From Microbacterium kyungheense (GTDB lineage Bacteria > Actinomycetota > Actinomycetes > Actinomycetales > Microbacteriaceae), in contig NZ_VFPE01000002.1 in assembly GCF_006783905.1 (NCBI RefSeq), positions 930,001 through 994,000 on the forward strand: DNA of 64,000 bases, read 5' to 3'. Positions 56,371-64,000 of this stretch are shown in pieces. Under the pieces are notes generated by a model. That model was not told the DNA's origin and searched no databases. It saw only the letters and a list, made by a program, of their open reading frames with translations. The translations under genes were made by a program, and so were the position numbers. Every line of letters starts with the position of its first letter. The first letter of the stretch is position 1.

Positions 56371-59300
56371 ATGTCTGCGAGCGATCGGCCCAGCTCCCTC
56401 ACGCCGCTCGCGCGCGTCGGCTTCAGCCGGCTGGGCGACGCCGAACAGCTGCTCGACGAGCTCACCGGGCTGACCGGCATCCCTCGCGAAGCCATCCTCG
56501 AACGCGCGGCGACCGCTGCCGATCCCGACGAGGCGCTGCACGCGGTCACCAAGCTCGCCCGTCGCGACGACCGGGCCGTGCAGCGCGGACACCGAGACTC
56601 CCGCGCGTGGCGTGCACTGTGGGCTCTGCTCGGCGCGTCGACGGGGTTCGGCGAGTTCTTCGCACGCCACCCGGCCGAGCTGGACGAGCTCGTCCACGCC
56701 GGTGAGCGGCTCCCGACCGATGACGAGCTGCGCGGCTCGCTGCTCGACGCCGTCGGAGCGGTCGACGGCTTCGCCTCGGACGGCGGCGAGAGCGCGTGGG
56801 TGGCTCTGCGCGTACGGTATCGCCGCATGCTCGCGCGGATCGCCGCCTACGACCTCTTGAGCCCCTCGCCGGTCGACGAGATCGCCGCCGTCTCGGCGCG
56901 GCTCGCGGATGCCGCGGGCGCGGCGCTGGAGGCATCCCTCGCGGTCGCCCGCACGCGGGTGTCCGGCGGAGCCGCAGGAGCCGGCCTGTTCCCGCGCGAG
57001 CAGGTGGCCCACACCGGGCTCGCGGTCATCGGGATGGGCAAGACCGGCGCCCGCGAACTCAACTACGTCAGCGACGTCGACGTCATCTTCGTGGCCGGCG
57101 GGTCGGCCGAGGCGATGACCGAGTTCGGCGAGAGCCGTATCGTCGACATCGCGACCCGGCTCGCCGTGCAGACCATGCGGGGCATCTCGGGCGTCGAGAT
57201 CGAGCCGCCGCTGTGGGAGGTCGACGCCAACCTGCGGCCCGAGGGCAAGCAAGGCGCTCTCGTCCGCACGGTCGACTCCCACGTGGCGTACTACGAGCGC
57301 TGGGCCAAGAGCTGGGAGTTCCAGGCGCTGCTCAAGGCGCGTCCCATCGCCGGCGACCCGGAGCTGGCCGCGGAGTACATCGCCGCCGTGCAGCCGAAGG
57401 TGTGGACCAGCGCCGCGCGCGAGAACTTCGTCGACAGCGTGCAGCGCATGCGCGAACGCGTCACCGAGCACATCCCGGCCGGCGACGTCCCGTACCAGCT
57501 GAAGCTCGGGCCGGGCGGCATCCGCGACATCGAGTTCACGGTGCAGCTGCTGCAGCTCGTCCACGGGCTGTCGGACGATCGCATCCGCCAGCGCGGTACG
57601 CTCGCGGCGCTGGACGCCCTCGTCGCTGAGGGCTACATCGGCCGGACCGAGGCCTCTGCCTTCTCGCGCGACTACCGCGTGCTGCGTCTGCTCGAGCACC
57701 GCGTGCAGCTGCGCCACCTGCGCCGCACGCACCTCATGCCGGAGCGGCCGGACGATCTGCGGGTGCTCGCCCGGGCCAGCGCCCTCGCCGACACCGGGCA
57801 GGGCGTGTGGGACCTGTGGGAATCGGTCAAGCGCGAAGTGCGCGACATCCACGTGCGCCTGTTCTACCGGCCGCTGCTGTCCGCGGTCGCGGCGCTTCCC
57901 GCCGATGAGCGCGTGCTGTCCACCGAGCAGGCGCACGACCGGCTCGCGGCGATCGGCTTCGCCGACCCCGCCGGGGCGCTGCGGCACATCGCGGCGCTGA
58001 CGAGCGGTCTGAGCCGCAAGGCCACGATCCAGCGTCACCTCATGCCCGTCATGATCCGGTGGTTCGCCGACGGCGTCGACCCGGACTACGGCCTCCTCGC
58101 GTTCCGGCGCCTCAGCGAACGGCTGGGCGACACGCACTGGTTCCTGCGGATGCTGCGCGACTCGTCGGGTGCTGCCGAAAGCCTGTCCCGCGTGCTGTCG
58201 GGATCCCGCTACGTGGGCGAGCTCATGGAGTGGATCCCCGAGTCGGCCGCCTGGCTGGATGACCCCGAGCTGCTGCGGCCGCGCTCGGGCCTGGCGCTGC
58301 AGGAAGAGGCGCGGGCGATCCAGACACGCCACGCAGGCCTTCTGGACGCGATGCGTGCGGTCCGCGCGCTCCGGCGCCGCGAGCAGCTGCGTCTCGCGCT
58401 GGCCGCGATCCTGGGCGCGGTGACGATCGAAGAGGTGGCGGAGGCCCTGACCACCATCACCGAGGTGACCATCCAGGCCACGCTGCGCGCGGTGCGGCGC
58501 GATGTCGTGCCCCCGGAGGACGAGTCGCTCGACTTCTCGGTCATCGCGATGGGCAGGTTCGGCGGCGCCGAGCTCGGGTTCGGATCGGATGCCGACGTCA
58601 TGTACGTGTACCGCGCCAACGGGGTCGACCCGCAACGCGCGCACGAGCTCGCCCTCAAGCTCGTCGCCGGCCTGCGCACACACTCCGAGGACCACCGGGT
58701 ACCCCTGGAGCTGGATGCCGATCTGCGGCCCGAAGGCCGCAACGGGCCGCTCGCGCGATCGCTCGACGCCTACGCCGAGTACTACCGGCGCTGGGCCCTC
58801 TCGTGGGAGGCGCAGGCTCTTCTGCGCGCACGCGGTGTCGCGGGCAGCGTGAAGCTCATCCACGACTTCATGGAGCTCGCCGACACGGTGCGGTACCCCG
58901 AGAAGGTCGAACCCACCGCTGTGCGTGAGATCAAGCGGATCAAGGCGCGCGTCGAGAGCGAGCGGCTGCCACAGGGTGTCGATCCCTCGCGCCACCTCAA
59001 GCTCGGGCCCGGATCCTTGAGCGACGTCGAGTGGCTGGTGCAGCTGCTGCAGCTGCAGCACGCCCGCGAGATCCCCGCCATGCGGACGACCTCGACCCTC
59101 GGCGCGCTGCAAGCGGCCGTCGACGCCGGCCTCATCCCGTCGAACGCGGCCGACCGGCTCGCGGCGGCATGGCGGCTCGCCAGCCGGCTGCGCTCGGCGA
59201 ACACGCTGCTGTCGGGCCAGACCAGCGACGTGCTGCCCGTCGACCGCAACCGGCTCGACGGCATCGGACGCCTGCTCGAGTACCCGCCCCGCTCCGCCAC

Positions 59301-59373
59301 GCGCGTCGAGGAGGACTACCTCGGCACGACCCGCCGGGCGCGTCGCGTCTTCGAGAAGCTCTTCTACGGGTAG
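56371..59373 (+). CDS. glnE: Bifunctional glutamine synthetase adenylyltransferase/deadenylase
   Basis: A 1000-residue regulator that adenylylates glutamine synthetase when nitrogen is plentiful and removes AMP when it is scarce. Two nucleotidyltransferase-fold domains are visible. The N-terminal one has IGMGKTGARELNYVSDVDVIFV (~212-233) and the C-terminal one AMGRFGGAELGFGSDADVMYVY (~726-747), each with DxD catalytic aspartates. A helical linker joins them. Its target is expected to be glnA at 60252, which has the tyrosine that GlnA2 lacks. Confidence 0.95.
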   Translation: MSASDRPSSLTPLARVGFSRLGDAEQLLDELTGLTGIPREAILERAATAADPDEALHAVTKLARRDDRAVQRGHRDSRAWRALWALLGASTGFGEFFARHPAELDELVHAGERLPTDDELRGSLLDAVGAVDGFASDGGESAWVALRVRYRRMLARIAAYDLLSPSPVDEIAAVSARLADAAGAALEASLAVARTRVSGGAAGAGLFPREQVAHTGLAVIGMGKTGARELNYVSDVDVIFVAGGSAEAMTEFGESRIVDIATRLAVQTMRGISGVEIEPPLWEVDANLRPEGKQGALVRTVDSHVAYYERWAKSWEFQALLKARPIAGDPELAAEYIAAVQPKVWTSAARENFVDSVQRMRERVTEHIPAGDVPYQLKLGPGGIRDIEFTVQLLQLVHGLSDDRIRQRGTLAALDALVAEGYIGRTEASAFSRDYRVLRLLEHRVQLRHLRRTHLMPERPDDLRVLARASALADTGQGVWDLWESVKREVRDIHVRLFYRPLLSAVAALPADERVLSTEQAHDRLAAIGFADPAGALRHIAALTSGLSRKATIQRHLMPVMIRWFADGVDPDYGLLAFRRLSERLGDTHWFLRMLRDSSGAAESLSRVLSGSRYVGELMEWIPESAAWLDDPELLRPRSGLALQEEARAIQTRHAGLLDAMRAVRALRRREQLRLALAAILGAVTIEEVAEALTTITEVTIQATLRAVRRDVVPPEDESLDFSVIAMGRFGGAELGFGSDADVMYVYRANGVDPQRAHELALKLVAGLRTHSEDHRVPLELDADLRPEGRNGPLARSLDAYAEYYRRWALSWEAQALLRARGVAGSVKLIHDFMELADTVRYPEKVEPTAVREIKRIKARVESERLPQGVDPSRHLKLGPGSLSDVEWLVQLLQLQHAREIPAMRTTSTLGALQAAVDAGLIPSNAADRLAAAWRLASRLRSANTLLSGQTSDVLPVDRNRLDGIGRLLEYPPRSATRVEEDYLGTTRRARRVFEKLFYG

Positions 59374-59374
59374 A

Positions 59375-59397
59375 GGATGCCGCGGCCGCCGGCATCC
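59375..59397. terminator. Terminator hairpin between glnE and the convergent gene
   Basis: GGATGCCG (59375-59382) pairs with CGGCATCC (59390-59397). It lies between two converging stops. Confidence 0.65.
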
Positions 59398-59398
59398 A

Positions 59399-60109
59399 TC
59401 ACACCACGGGGCACTGCGGGATCCCTTCGACGCTGTCGCCCGCGATCGGTGCGCCGCTGACGGCCGCCACCACGCGCACGGCGCGGTCCCAGAAGCGCGC
59501 GTAGTGCAGCGGATCGTCGTTCACCTGGGTGCGGTGGGCGACGAGCGTCGGTTCGATCCCGGCGCGGTCGGGAACGCGCTCGGCCATCGCACGGTAGAAC
59601 ACCACTGCCGCCGTGTACGGATCCAGTCGCGCTTCTCTCGACCCCCACGAGTCCTGCTGCTGGAACAGGCCGATCGAGGTGGTGCGGGAGCCGTCGGGGT
59701 TCGTCTCGCCGCTGGTCTCCCAATCGCCGTAGTCGATGTTGCGCAGCGAGGACTCGCCCATCGCCGTCATCACCGCGATGGTCTGATCGCGCTCGTCGAA
59801 GCCGAGGTCCCTGCCGGCGGCGAGGATGGCGCAGGCGTTCTGCAGCTGCTCGGCGCGATACCCGGCGACGGCCGGGACGGAGACGTGCGACCCGTAGTCG
59901 GGGAAGGTCTGATCCAGCGACCGCGCGAGGTAGCCGGTGCCGATGAGGAAGGCGGCGACGAGGGCGACCGGCACCGCGATCGCCCACGCGATCTTCATCC
60001 GCCGCCCTCGGGAGCGGGCGTGCGAACGCCGTGACGGGCGCCGCCGCGGCGCCGTCTTCACGGCGCGGACACGACGCGCACGGGTCGTGGCGGTGGTGCG
60101 GGAGGGCAT
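59399..60109 (-). CDS. Secreted lytic-transglycosylase-like protein
   Basis: A 236-residue exported protein. The start region is very basic (~40 residues rich in Arg/Ser), then comes a membrane segment (MKIAWAIAVPVALVAAFLIGTGY). The outside domain has AMGESSLRN and TTSIGLFQQQDSWGS, resembling the E-S-x-(L)-x-N and GLFQ motifs of soluble lytic transglycosylases and lysozyme-like domains in actinobacteria. Cell-wall cleavage is likely but unproven. GAAGG lies 8 bases before the ATG; a start at the inner Met (59998) is a shorter option. Confidence 0.65.
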   Translation of the reverse strand: MPSRTTATTRARRVRAVKTAPRRRPSRRSHARSRGRRMKIAWAIAVPVALVAAFLIGTGYLARSLDQTFPDYGSHVSVPAVAGYRAEQLQNACAILAAGRDLGFDERDQTIAVMTAMGESSLRNIDYGDWETSGETNPDGSRTTSIGLFQQQDSWGSREARLDPYTAAVVFYRAMAERVPDRAGIEPTLVAHRTQVNDDPLHYARFWDRAVRVVAAVSGAPIAGDSVEGIPQCPVV

Positions 60110-60192
60110 CGTGTCGCCTTCGGTCGGGGAGCGCGGACGCGTTGATCCAGCCTACGCGCACGCCCGGCGGCGGCATCCGACCGCCGCGCATG

Positions 60193-60224
60193 CAGAAGGG
60201 CCCCGGTCGCCCGGGGCCCTTCTG
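60193..60224 (-). terminator. Terminator after glnA
   Basis: A perfect 13-bp stem (60193-60205 with 60212-60224) with a 6-base loop lies 28 bases after the glnA stop in its direction of transcription. Confidence 0.85.
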
Positions 60225-60251
60225 GCGTGCAGGAACTGCGGTGCTGGAACG

Positions 60252-61676
60252 TCAGACGCCGAAGTACAGCTCGTACTCGAACGGGTGCGGACGTGCGTTG
60301 AGGGGCTGGATCTCGTTCTCGATCTTGTACTCGATCCACGTCTCGATGAGCTCGGGCGTGAAGACGCCGCCCTTCAGCAGGAACTCGTGGTCGGCACGCA
60401 GCGCCTCGAGCGAGTCGAGCAGCGAGTTCGGCACCTGCGGGATGTTCTTCGCCTCCTCGGGGGGAAGCTCGTACAGGTCCTTGTCGACCGGCTCGTGCGG
60501 CTCGATGCGGTTCTGGATGCCGTCCAGGCCCGCCATCAGCTGCGCGGCGAACGCGAGGTACGGGTTGCCCGAGGCGTCGGGGGCGCGGAACTCGATGCGC
60601 TTGGCCTTGGGGTTCGAGCCGGTGATCGGGATGCGGATCGCAGCCGACCGGTTGCCCGCCGAGTAGACGAGGTTGACGGGAGCCTCGTAGCCCTTGACCA
60701 GACGCTTGTAGGAGTTCAGCGTCGGGTTGGTGAAGGCGAGCAGCGCCGGAGCGTGCGCCAGGATGCCGCCGATGTACCAGCGCGCGAGGTCGGAGAGCTG
60801 CGCGTAGCCCTTCTCGTCGTAGAACAGCGGCTTGCCCTCGAGCCACAGCGACTGGTGCGTGTGCATGCCCGAGCCGTTGTCGCCGAACAGCGGCTTCGGC
60901 ATGAAGGTCGCGACTTTGCCCCACTCCTCGGCCACGTTCTTCACGATGTATTTGAACTTCAGGATGTCATCGGCCGCGTGCACCATGGTGTCGAAGCGGT
61001 AGTTGATCTCCTGCTGGCCACCGGTGCCCACCTCGTGGTGGGCGCGCTCGAGGTGCAGGCCCGACTCGATGAGACGCAGGCTGATGTCGTCGCGCAGATC
61101 GGCCGTCTTGTCCACGGGCGAGACGGGGAAGTAGCCGCCCTTGTACGGGGTCTTGTTGCCGAGGTTGCCGCCCTCTTCGGCGCGGCCCGTGTTCCAGGCG
61201 CCCTCCTCGGAGTCCACAGAGTAGAAGCTCGAGTTCTGCTTCACCTCGTAGCGGACGTCGTCGAAGATGTAGAACTCGGCCTCGGGAGCGAAGAACGCGG
61301 TGTCGGCGATGCCCGTCGACGCGAGGTACTTCTCGGCCTTCTTCGCGACCTGGCGGGGGTCCTTCGAGTAGATCTCGCCGTTGCGCGGGTTGTAGATGTC
61401 GAAGACCATGATGAGGGTCTTCGCCTCACGGAACGGGTCGAGGTATGCCGTCGACACGTCCGGGATGAGCTGCATGTCAGATTCGTGGATGTTCGCGAAG
61501 CCTCGGATCGAGGAGCCGTCGAACAGCTGGCCGACCGTGAAGAACTCTTCGTCGACGGTCGAGGCCGGGATGTTGAAGTGCTGCTGCACGCCAGGAAGGT
61601 CCGTGAAACGGATGTCGAGGAACTTGACGTCCTCGTCCTTGATGAACTTCAGCACCTCGGATGAATCTTTGAACAT
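60252..61676 (-). CDS. glnA: Glutamine synthetase type I
   Basis: A 474-residue main ammonia-assimilating enzyme. [29 protein letters not shown], the flap [17 protein letters not shown] and [20 protein letters not shown] are all present. The adenylylation tyrosine is in [10 protein letters not shown], the NLYDLPP-type loop, so GlnE can act on it. ATG 61676 is chosen because the family begins [10 protein letters not shown] GlnR-type operator lies ~83-109 bases upstream. Confidence 0.97.
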   Translation of the reverse strand: MFKDSSEVLKFIKDEDVKFLDIRFTDLPGVQQHFNIPASTVDEEFFTVGQLFDGSSIRGFANIHESDMQLIPDVSTAYLDPFREAKTLIMVFDIYNPRNGEIYSKDPRQVAKKAEKYLASTGIADTAFFAPEAEFYIFDDVRYEVKQNSSFYSVDSEEGAWNTGRAEEGGNLGNKTPYKGGYFPVSPVDKTADLRDDISLRLIESGLHLERAHHEVGTGGQQEINYRFDTMVHAADDILKFKYIVKNVAEEWGKVATFMPKPLFGDNGSGMHTHQSLWLEGKPLFYDEKGYAQLSDLARWYIGGILAHAPALLAFTNPTLNSYKRLVKGYEAPVNLVYSAGNRSAAIRIPITGSNPKAKRIEFRAPDASGNPYLAFAAQLMAGLDGIQNRIEPHEPVDKDLYELPPEEAKNIPQVPNSLLDSLEALRADHEFLLKGGVFTPELIETWIEYKIENEIQPLNARPHPFEYELYFGV

Positions 61677-61731
61677 GAAGACTCCAGAGGTAGGGCATTC
61701 GGATCCGCCCGTGCGGGTCGGGCTCCTTGGC

Positions 61732-61737
61732 AAAGTA
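61732..61737 (-). promoter_or_regulatory. Predicted -10 box of glnA
   Basis: Minus-strand TACTTT lies between the GlnR-type half-sites and the start codon, 21 bases after the nearest half-site. Confidence 0.35.
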
Positions 61738-61758
61738 CCTGCAGGGGATTGCCCGGCA

Positions 61759-61785
61759 GTATCACCTGTGTTTCGGGGATGTTAC
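61759..61785 (-). promoter_or_regulatory. GlnR-type nitrogen operator upstream of glnA
   Basis: On the minus strand GTAAC, 6 bases, GAAAC, 6 bases, GATAC. The first pair matches the actinobacterial GlnR consensus (gTnAC-n6-GaAAc) exactly; the third half-site is weaker. GlnR is an OmpR-type regulator of glnA and ammonium genes under nitrogen limitation. Confidence 0.65.
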
Positions 61786-61796
61786 GACGGGCTGGG

Positions 61797-61802
61797 TACC
61801 CT
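61797..61802 (+). promoter_or_regulatory. Predicted -10 box of the RDD gene (leaderless)
   Basis: TACCCT lies 6 bases before the GTG at 61809. Confidence 0.4.
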
Positions 61803-61808
61803 TGAGAA

Positions 61809-62201
61809 GTGACGCAGAGCACTCAGGACTACCCCGGCGAACGCCTCGGACTCCCGCGGGAGGGCAGCGGATCGATCGGCCACCTGGGCCGTCGCGTCGG
61901 CGCGCTGTTCATCGACTACGGCGCCGCGTACCTCATCTCCGGGTTCTTCGGGTGGGATCCGCTGGCGATCCTCGCGCTGTTCGCGGCGATCCAGATCGTG
62001 TTCCTGCCGACGCTGCAGGGGAGCCCCGGGCACCGGCTGTTCGGGCTGCGGCTCGTGCGCCTCGACGGTGCGTGGGTCGGGCTGTGGCGTCCGGTCATCC
62101 GCACCGCACTGCTCATCGTCGTGATCCCCGCGGTCATCTGGGATGCTGACCACCGGGGACTCCACGACAAGGCTGCGGGCACGGTGCTGCTGCGCGCCTG
62201 A
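61809..62201 (+). CDS. RDD family membrane protein
   Basis: A 130-residue protein with two or three helices. The RDD pattern is seen as GRRVGALFIDYGAAYL, GSPGHRLFGLRLVRLDG and WDADHRGLHDKAAGTVLL. Such proteins are of unknown function, some related to ion or sodium transport. It is divergent from glnA and shares its upstream region with the GlnR-type site, though no nitrogen link is shown. Confidence 0.85.
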   Translation: MTQSTQDYPGERLGLPREGSGSIGHLGRRVGALFIDYGAAYLISGFFGWDPLAILALFAAIQIVFLPTLQGSPGHRLFGLRLVRLDGAWVGLWRPVIRTALLIVVIPAVIWDADHRGLHDKAAGTVLLRA

Positions 62202-62241
62202 CACGCTCCACGCCCGCGGACCGGATCTCGCCTGTAACGCC

Positions 62242-62270
62242 GTCGCGCCCGGCACATGGCCGGGCGCGAC
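62242..62270. terminator. Terminator between the RDD and DUF4191 genes
   Basis: A perfect 12-bp stem GTCGCGCCCGGC with GCCGGGCGCGAC and a 5-base loop lies between convergent genes. Confidence 0.75.
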
Positions 62271-62290
62271 TGTCAGGCCGTCGGGGCGTG

Positions 62291-63007
62291 TCAGCGCGGA
62301 CGCGGTGCGCGCGCCTTCGTCGGGTCGATGCCCTTCGGGATCGGCAGCGACGTGAGCGACTGCGAGACGGAGTCGATGCGCTTGACGACCGCCGCCTGCG
62401 TGGTGCGGTCGATCTTCTTGGGGAGCGACTTGATGGTCGACGCGAGCTTCGCGATCGTGACCTCGCCCTCGCCGTCCCCGTGACCGACGTAGAGCACGGT
62501 TACCGGCACGCCCGAGGCGACCCGCTGCACCTTGGAGCGCTCGTCGTTCACGAGTCGGGTCAGCCGCCCGCGGGCGCCTTCGCCCACGATCACGACGCCG
62601 CCCTTGCCGACCGCGCGGTACACGGCCTCCTGCGTCTTCGGGTTGATGCCGACGGGCATCTCGCTGGCCTGCCAGGAGCGGCCGAGCGACGTCGAGAGCA
62701 CGTGACCCGTGGCCCCCGGCATCCCGTCGATCTTCTTGTACATCGCCCGCGTCGACAGGCGCGTCATCGTCATCATCGAGGCGAGGACGCCGAGCATGAG
62801 GCCCGTGATGCCCCACAGGATGACGCTCCAGATCGCCACCGGCGGGATCAGGAACCCGATGCCGACGCCGACGGCGACGCCGAGGAGGAGGATGCCGCCG
62901 AGCAGATACGGCAGCCAGCGAAACTCCTTCTGCGTGAAGGTGTAGAGGGTACGGATCTGGGAGAAGAAGCCCGGGCTCTTCTCGGGTGCGGAACTGCGCG
63001 CGGCCAT
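62291..63007 (-). CDS. DUF4191 family membrane protein
   Basis: A 238-residue actinobacterial membrane protein. After KSPGFFSQIRTLYTFTQKE there are two adjacent helices (~34-55 and ~57-78) and a large soluble domain with TRLSTRAMYKKIDGMPGA and GVVIVGEGARGRLTRLVNDE. Function is unknown; genes often lie near lipoate or glutamine synthetase genes. The ATG is 7 bases after TAGGCT on the minus strand. Confidence 0.9.
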   Translation of the reverse strand: MAARSSAPEKSPGFFSQIRTLYTFTQKEFRWLPYLLGGILLLGVAVGVGIGFLIPPVAIWSVILWGITGLMLGVLASMMTMTRLSTRAMYKKIDGMPGATGHVLSTSLGRSWQASEMPVGINPKTQEAVYRAVGKGGVVIVGEGARGRLTRLVNDERSKVQRVASGVPVTVLYVGHGDGEGEVTIAKLASTIKSLPKKIDRTTQAAVVKRIDSVSQSLTSLPIPKGIDPTKARAPRPR

Positions 63008-63014
63008 ACCTTCC

Positions 63015-63020
63015 AGCCTA
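63015..63020 (-). promoter_or_regulatory. Predicted -10 box of the DUF4191 gene (leaderless)
   Basis: Minus-strand TAGGCT lies 7 bases before the ATG at 63007. Confidence 0.45.
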
Positions 63021-63120
63021 CCTTTTCGGAGCGGTCATCCTCGGCTCCTCCCCAGGTGGGCCTCGGCGGACGTCGTCCACAGATCGCTCGCCTCGCTCTC
63101 GCGCCGCCGCGATACCGGCG

Positions 63121-63126
63121 GAGACT
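63121..63126 (+). promoter_or_regulatory. Predicted -10 box of the last gene (leaderless)
   Basis: GAGACT lies 6 bases before the GTG at 63133. Its first base departs from TANNNT. Confidence 0.3.
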
Positions 63127-63132
63127 TGCCGC

Positions 63133-64000
63133 GTGACCACCGACGACAGCCTGCTCGGCGCCCCGTACCGCCCGGTCCGCACGGTGCGCGCGAAGGAGGA
63201 CGCTCCGTGGCAAGGGGTGCTCGCACGTGAGGAGGGCGGTGGGATGCGTCTGCTCGTGGATGCCGGCGAGCTCGGGCCCGACTGGAGCGGATGGGATGCC
63301 GCGCCCGACGGCCACGTGCTGACAGCCCTCGACGTCGCACGGCGCCGCGACGGGCACGACGTGGTGCTGCCGGTATGCGTGGAGCGGCTGGAAGACTTCC
63401 TGCGCCGGCGCGCGCAACGGCTTGCCCTCACCCCGGGTGAGGCCGTCACCCTCGGCGTGAGTCTGCTGCGGGGGTGCGCTCAGCTCGTCTCTGCGCCCGA
63501 CAGCGCAGGGGAGTGGTGGCTCGACGACGGCGGCCGGCCCGTCCTGGCGACGGACGTCGGGTCTCGACGCGCGCGGGACGCCACCGCCGACGCGATGACG
63601 GCGCTCGATCTCGATCCCACCCTGCGGCGCACATGGGACACCGCGCTGCGCGCGATCACCGCGGAACGCCTGTCGGTGACCGATCTGGTTTCCGCCGAGG
63701 ACGCGTTGTTCGCCCTGGCGACGCCTGAACCCCTCGGCACGACGAGTCTCGGGCCCCGAGCGGCCCTCGACGTCGCCGCCGCGGCGCGGACGGAGCGCGC
63801 GCCGGATGCAGCCGATGCGCCCCGTTCGGTCTGGCAGACACTCCTGCACGGGGTGGACGCGGACCTCGCCGACACGGTGTCGCACGCCACGACGGCGGTC
63901 TGGCGGCGGCTGAGCGGGCGACGCGCGACCGGTGGAGAGGTGAAAGGGTCACGACGGATGCCGTGGATCGTGGCGGGAGGCGTCGCCGCTGCCGTCCTCG
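63133..64000 (+). CDS. Membrane protein of unknown function, C-terminus outside window
   Basis: The frame is open from GTG 63133 to the right window edge (289 codons), so the 3' end is missing. The product begins VTTDDSLLGAPYRPVRTVRA. It holds two soluble regions (one with LTPGEAVTLGVSLLRG and GEWWLDDGGRPVLA, the layout of a degenerate protein-kinase lobe) and begins a membrane helix at MPWIVAGGVAAAVL as the window ends. A kinase link is weak inference. It is divergent from DUF4191. Confidence 0.6.
   Translation, partial: MTTDDSLLGAPYRPVRTVRAKEDAPWQGVLAREEGGGMRLLVDAGELGPDWSGWDAAPDGHVLTALDVARRRDGHDVVLPVCVERLEDFLRRRAQRLALTPGEAVTLGVSLLRGCAQLVSAPDSAGEWWLDDGGRPVLATDVGSRRARDATADAMTALDLDPTLRRTWDTALRAITAERLSVTDLVSAEDALFALATPEPLGTTSLGPRAALDVAAAARTERAPDAADAPRSVWQTLLHGVDADLADTVSHATTAVWRRLSGRRATGGEVKGSRRMPWIVAGGVAAAVL

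Noticed and set aside
56332..59112. A 926-codon minus-strand open frame across glnE
   Set aside because: It is antisense to a well-conserved GlnE with both DxD domains; composition is that of a GC-rich shadow.

Overview
The window is a chromosomal segment of a high-GC actinobacterium, most likely family Microbacteriaceae and Microbacterium-like. This rests on about 70% GC, many GTG starts, the actinobacterial gene orders hrcA-dnaJ-rsmE-HIT-phoH-ybeY-CNNM-era, fasR-fabD-fabH-acpP-fabF and glnA2-glnE-glnA, a homodimeric-type aceE, a polyphosphate glucokinase, and small actinobacterial families (DUF3145, DUF4191, DUF4012). I could not run a database search, so genus is an inference. Coding density is very high and no stretch over 300 bases lacks a gene. 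I saw no IS element, prophage, integrase, CRISPR array or rRNA.

Layout. 1-5193: end of leuS, DNA-uptake genes comEA and comEC, holA and rpsT. 5311-10699: a hydrolase, lepA, an ABC-like ATPase, a DUF1990 protein and hemW. 10755-17995: the CIRCE-controlled hrcA-dnaJ cluster running through RNA-processing genes to era, with several 4-base start/stop overlaps. 18005-29595: a lipoprotein, leuA behind a leucine-rich leader peptide and attenuator hairpins, a TRIC-type channel, recO-uppS, a DsbA-like protein, glutathione peroxidase, dusB-dgt-dnaG and an orphan ABC ATPase. 29673-33008: tRNA-Asn, membrane proteins, def, a DMT-like transporter and tRNA-Met. 33173-38910: a PTS EIICBA permease, a DUF262/DUF1524 restriction-type protein, an iron-box-preceded dioxygenase-like gene and DUF3145. 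38925-43803: the FasR/FAS-II fatty-acid cluster. 43811-46751: aceE and tRNA-Val. 46775-50859: an amino-acid permease, a zinc-ribbon coiled-coil protein and a PolA-like polymerase. 50863-53341: a lower-GC surface pair (DUF4012 and an LPXTG protein). 53483-53848: RNase P RNA. 53878-61676: ppgK and the nitrogen cluster glnA2-glnE-glnA with a GlnR-type operator. 61809-64000: RDD and DUF4191 membrane proteins and a truncated membrane protein.

Across the window three patterns recur. First, about twenty genes have a TANNNT-like -10 box ending 6-7 bases before the start codon, which predicts leaderless mRNAs. Second, the 7-mer GGATGCC/GGCATCC occurs roughly 85 times against about 15 expected from base composition, and inverted pairs of it build several terminator stems. 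Third, the amino-acid, nitrogen, heat-shock and fatty-acid genes carry recognisable local control elements. No large new system is evident. The best leads are the over-represented 7-mer next to competence genes, the solo DUF262-DUF1524-RAMA-like protein, and the iron-box dioxygenase-like gene.
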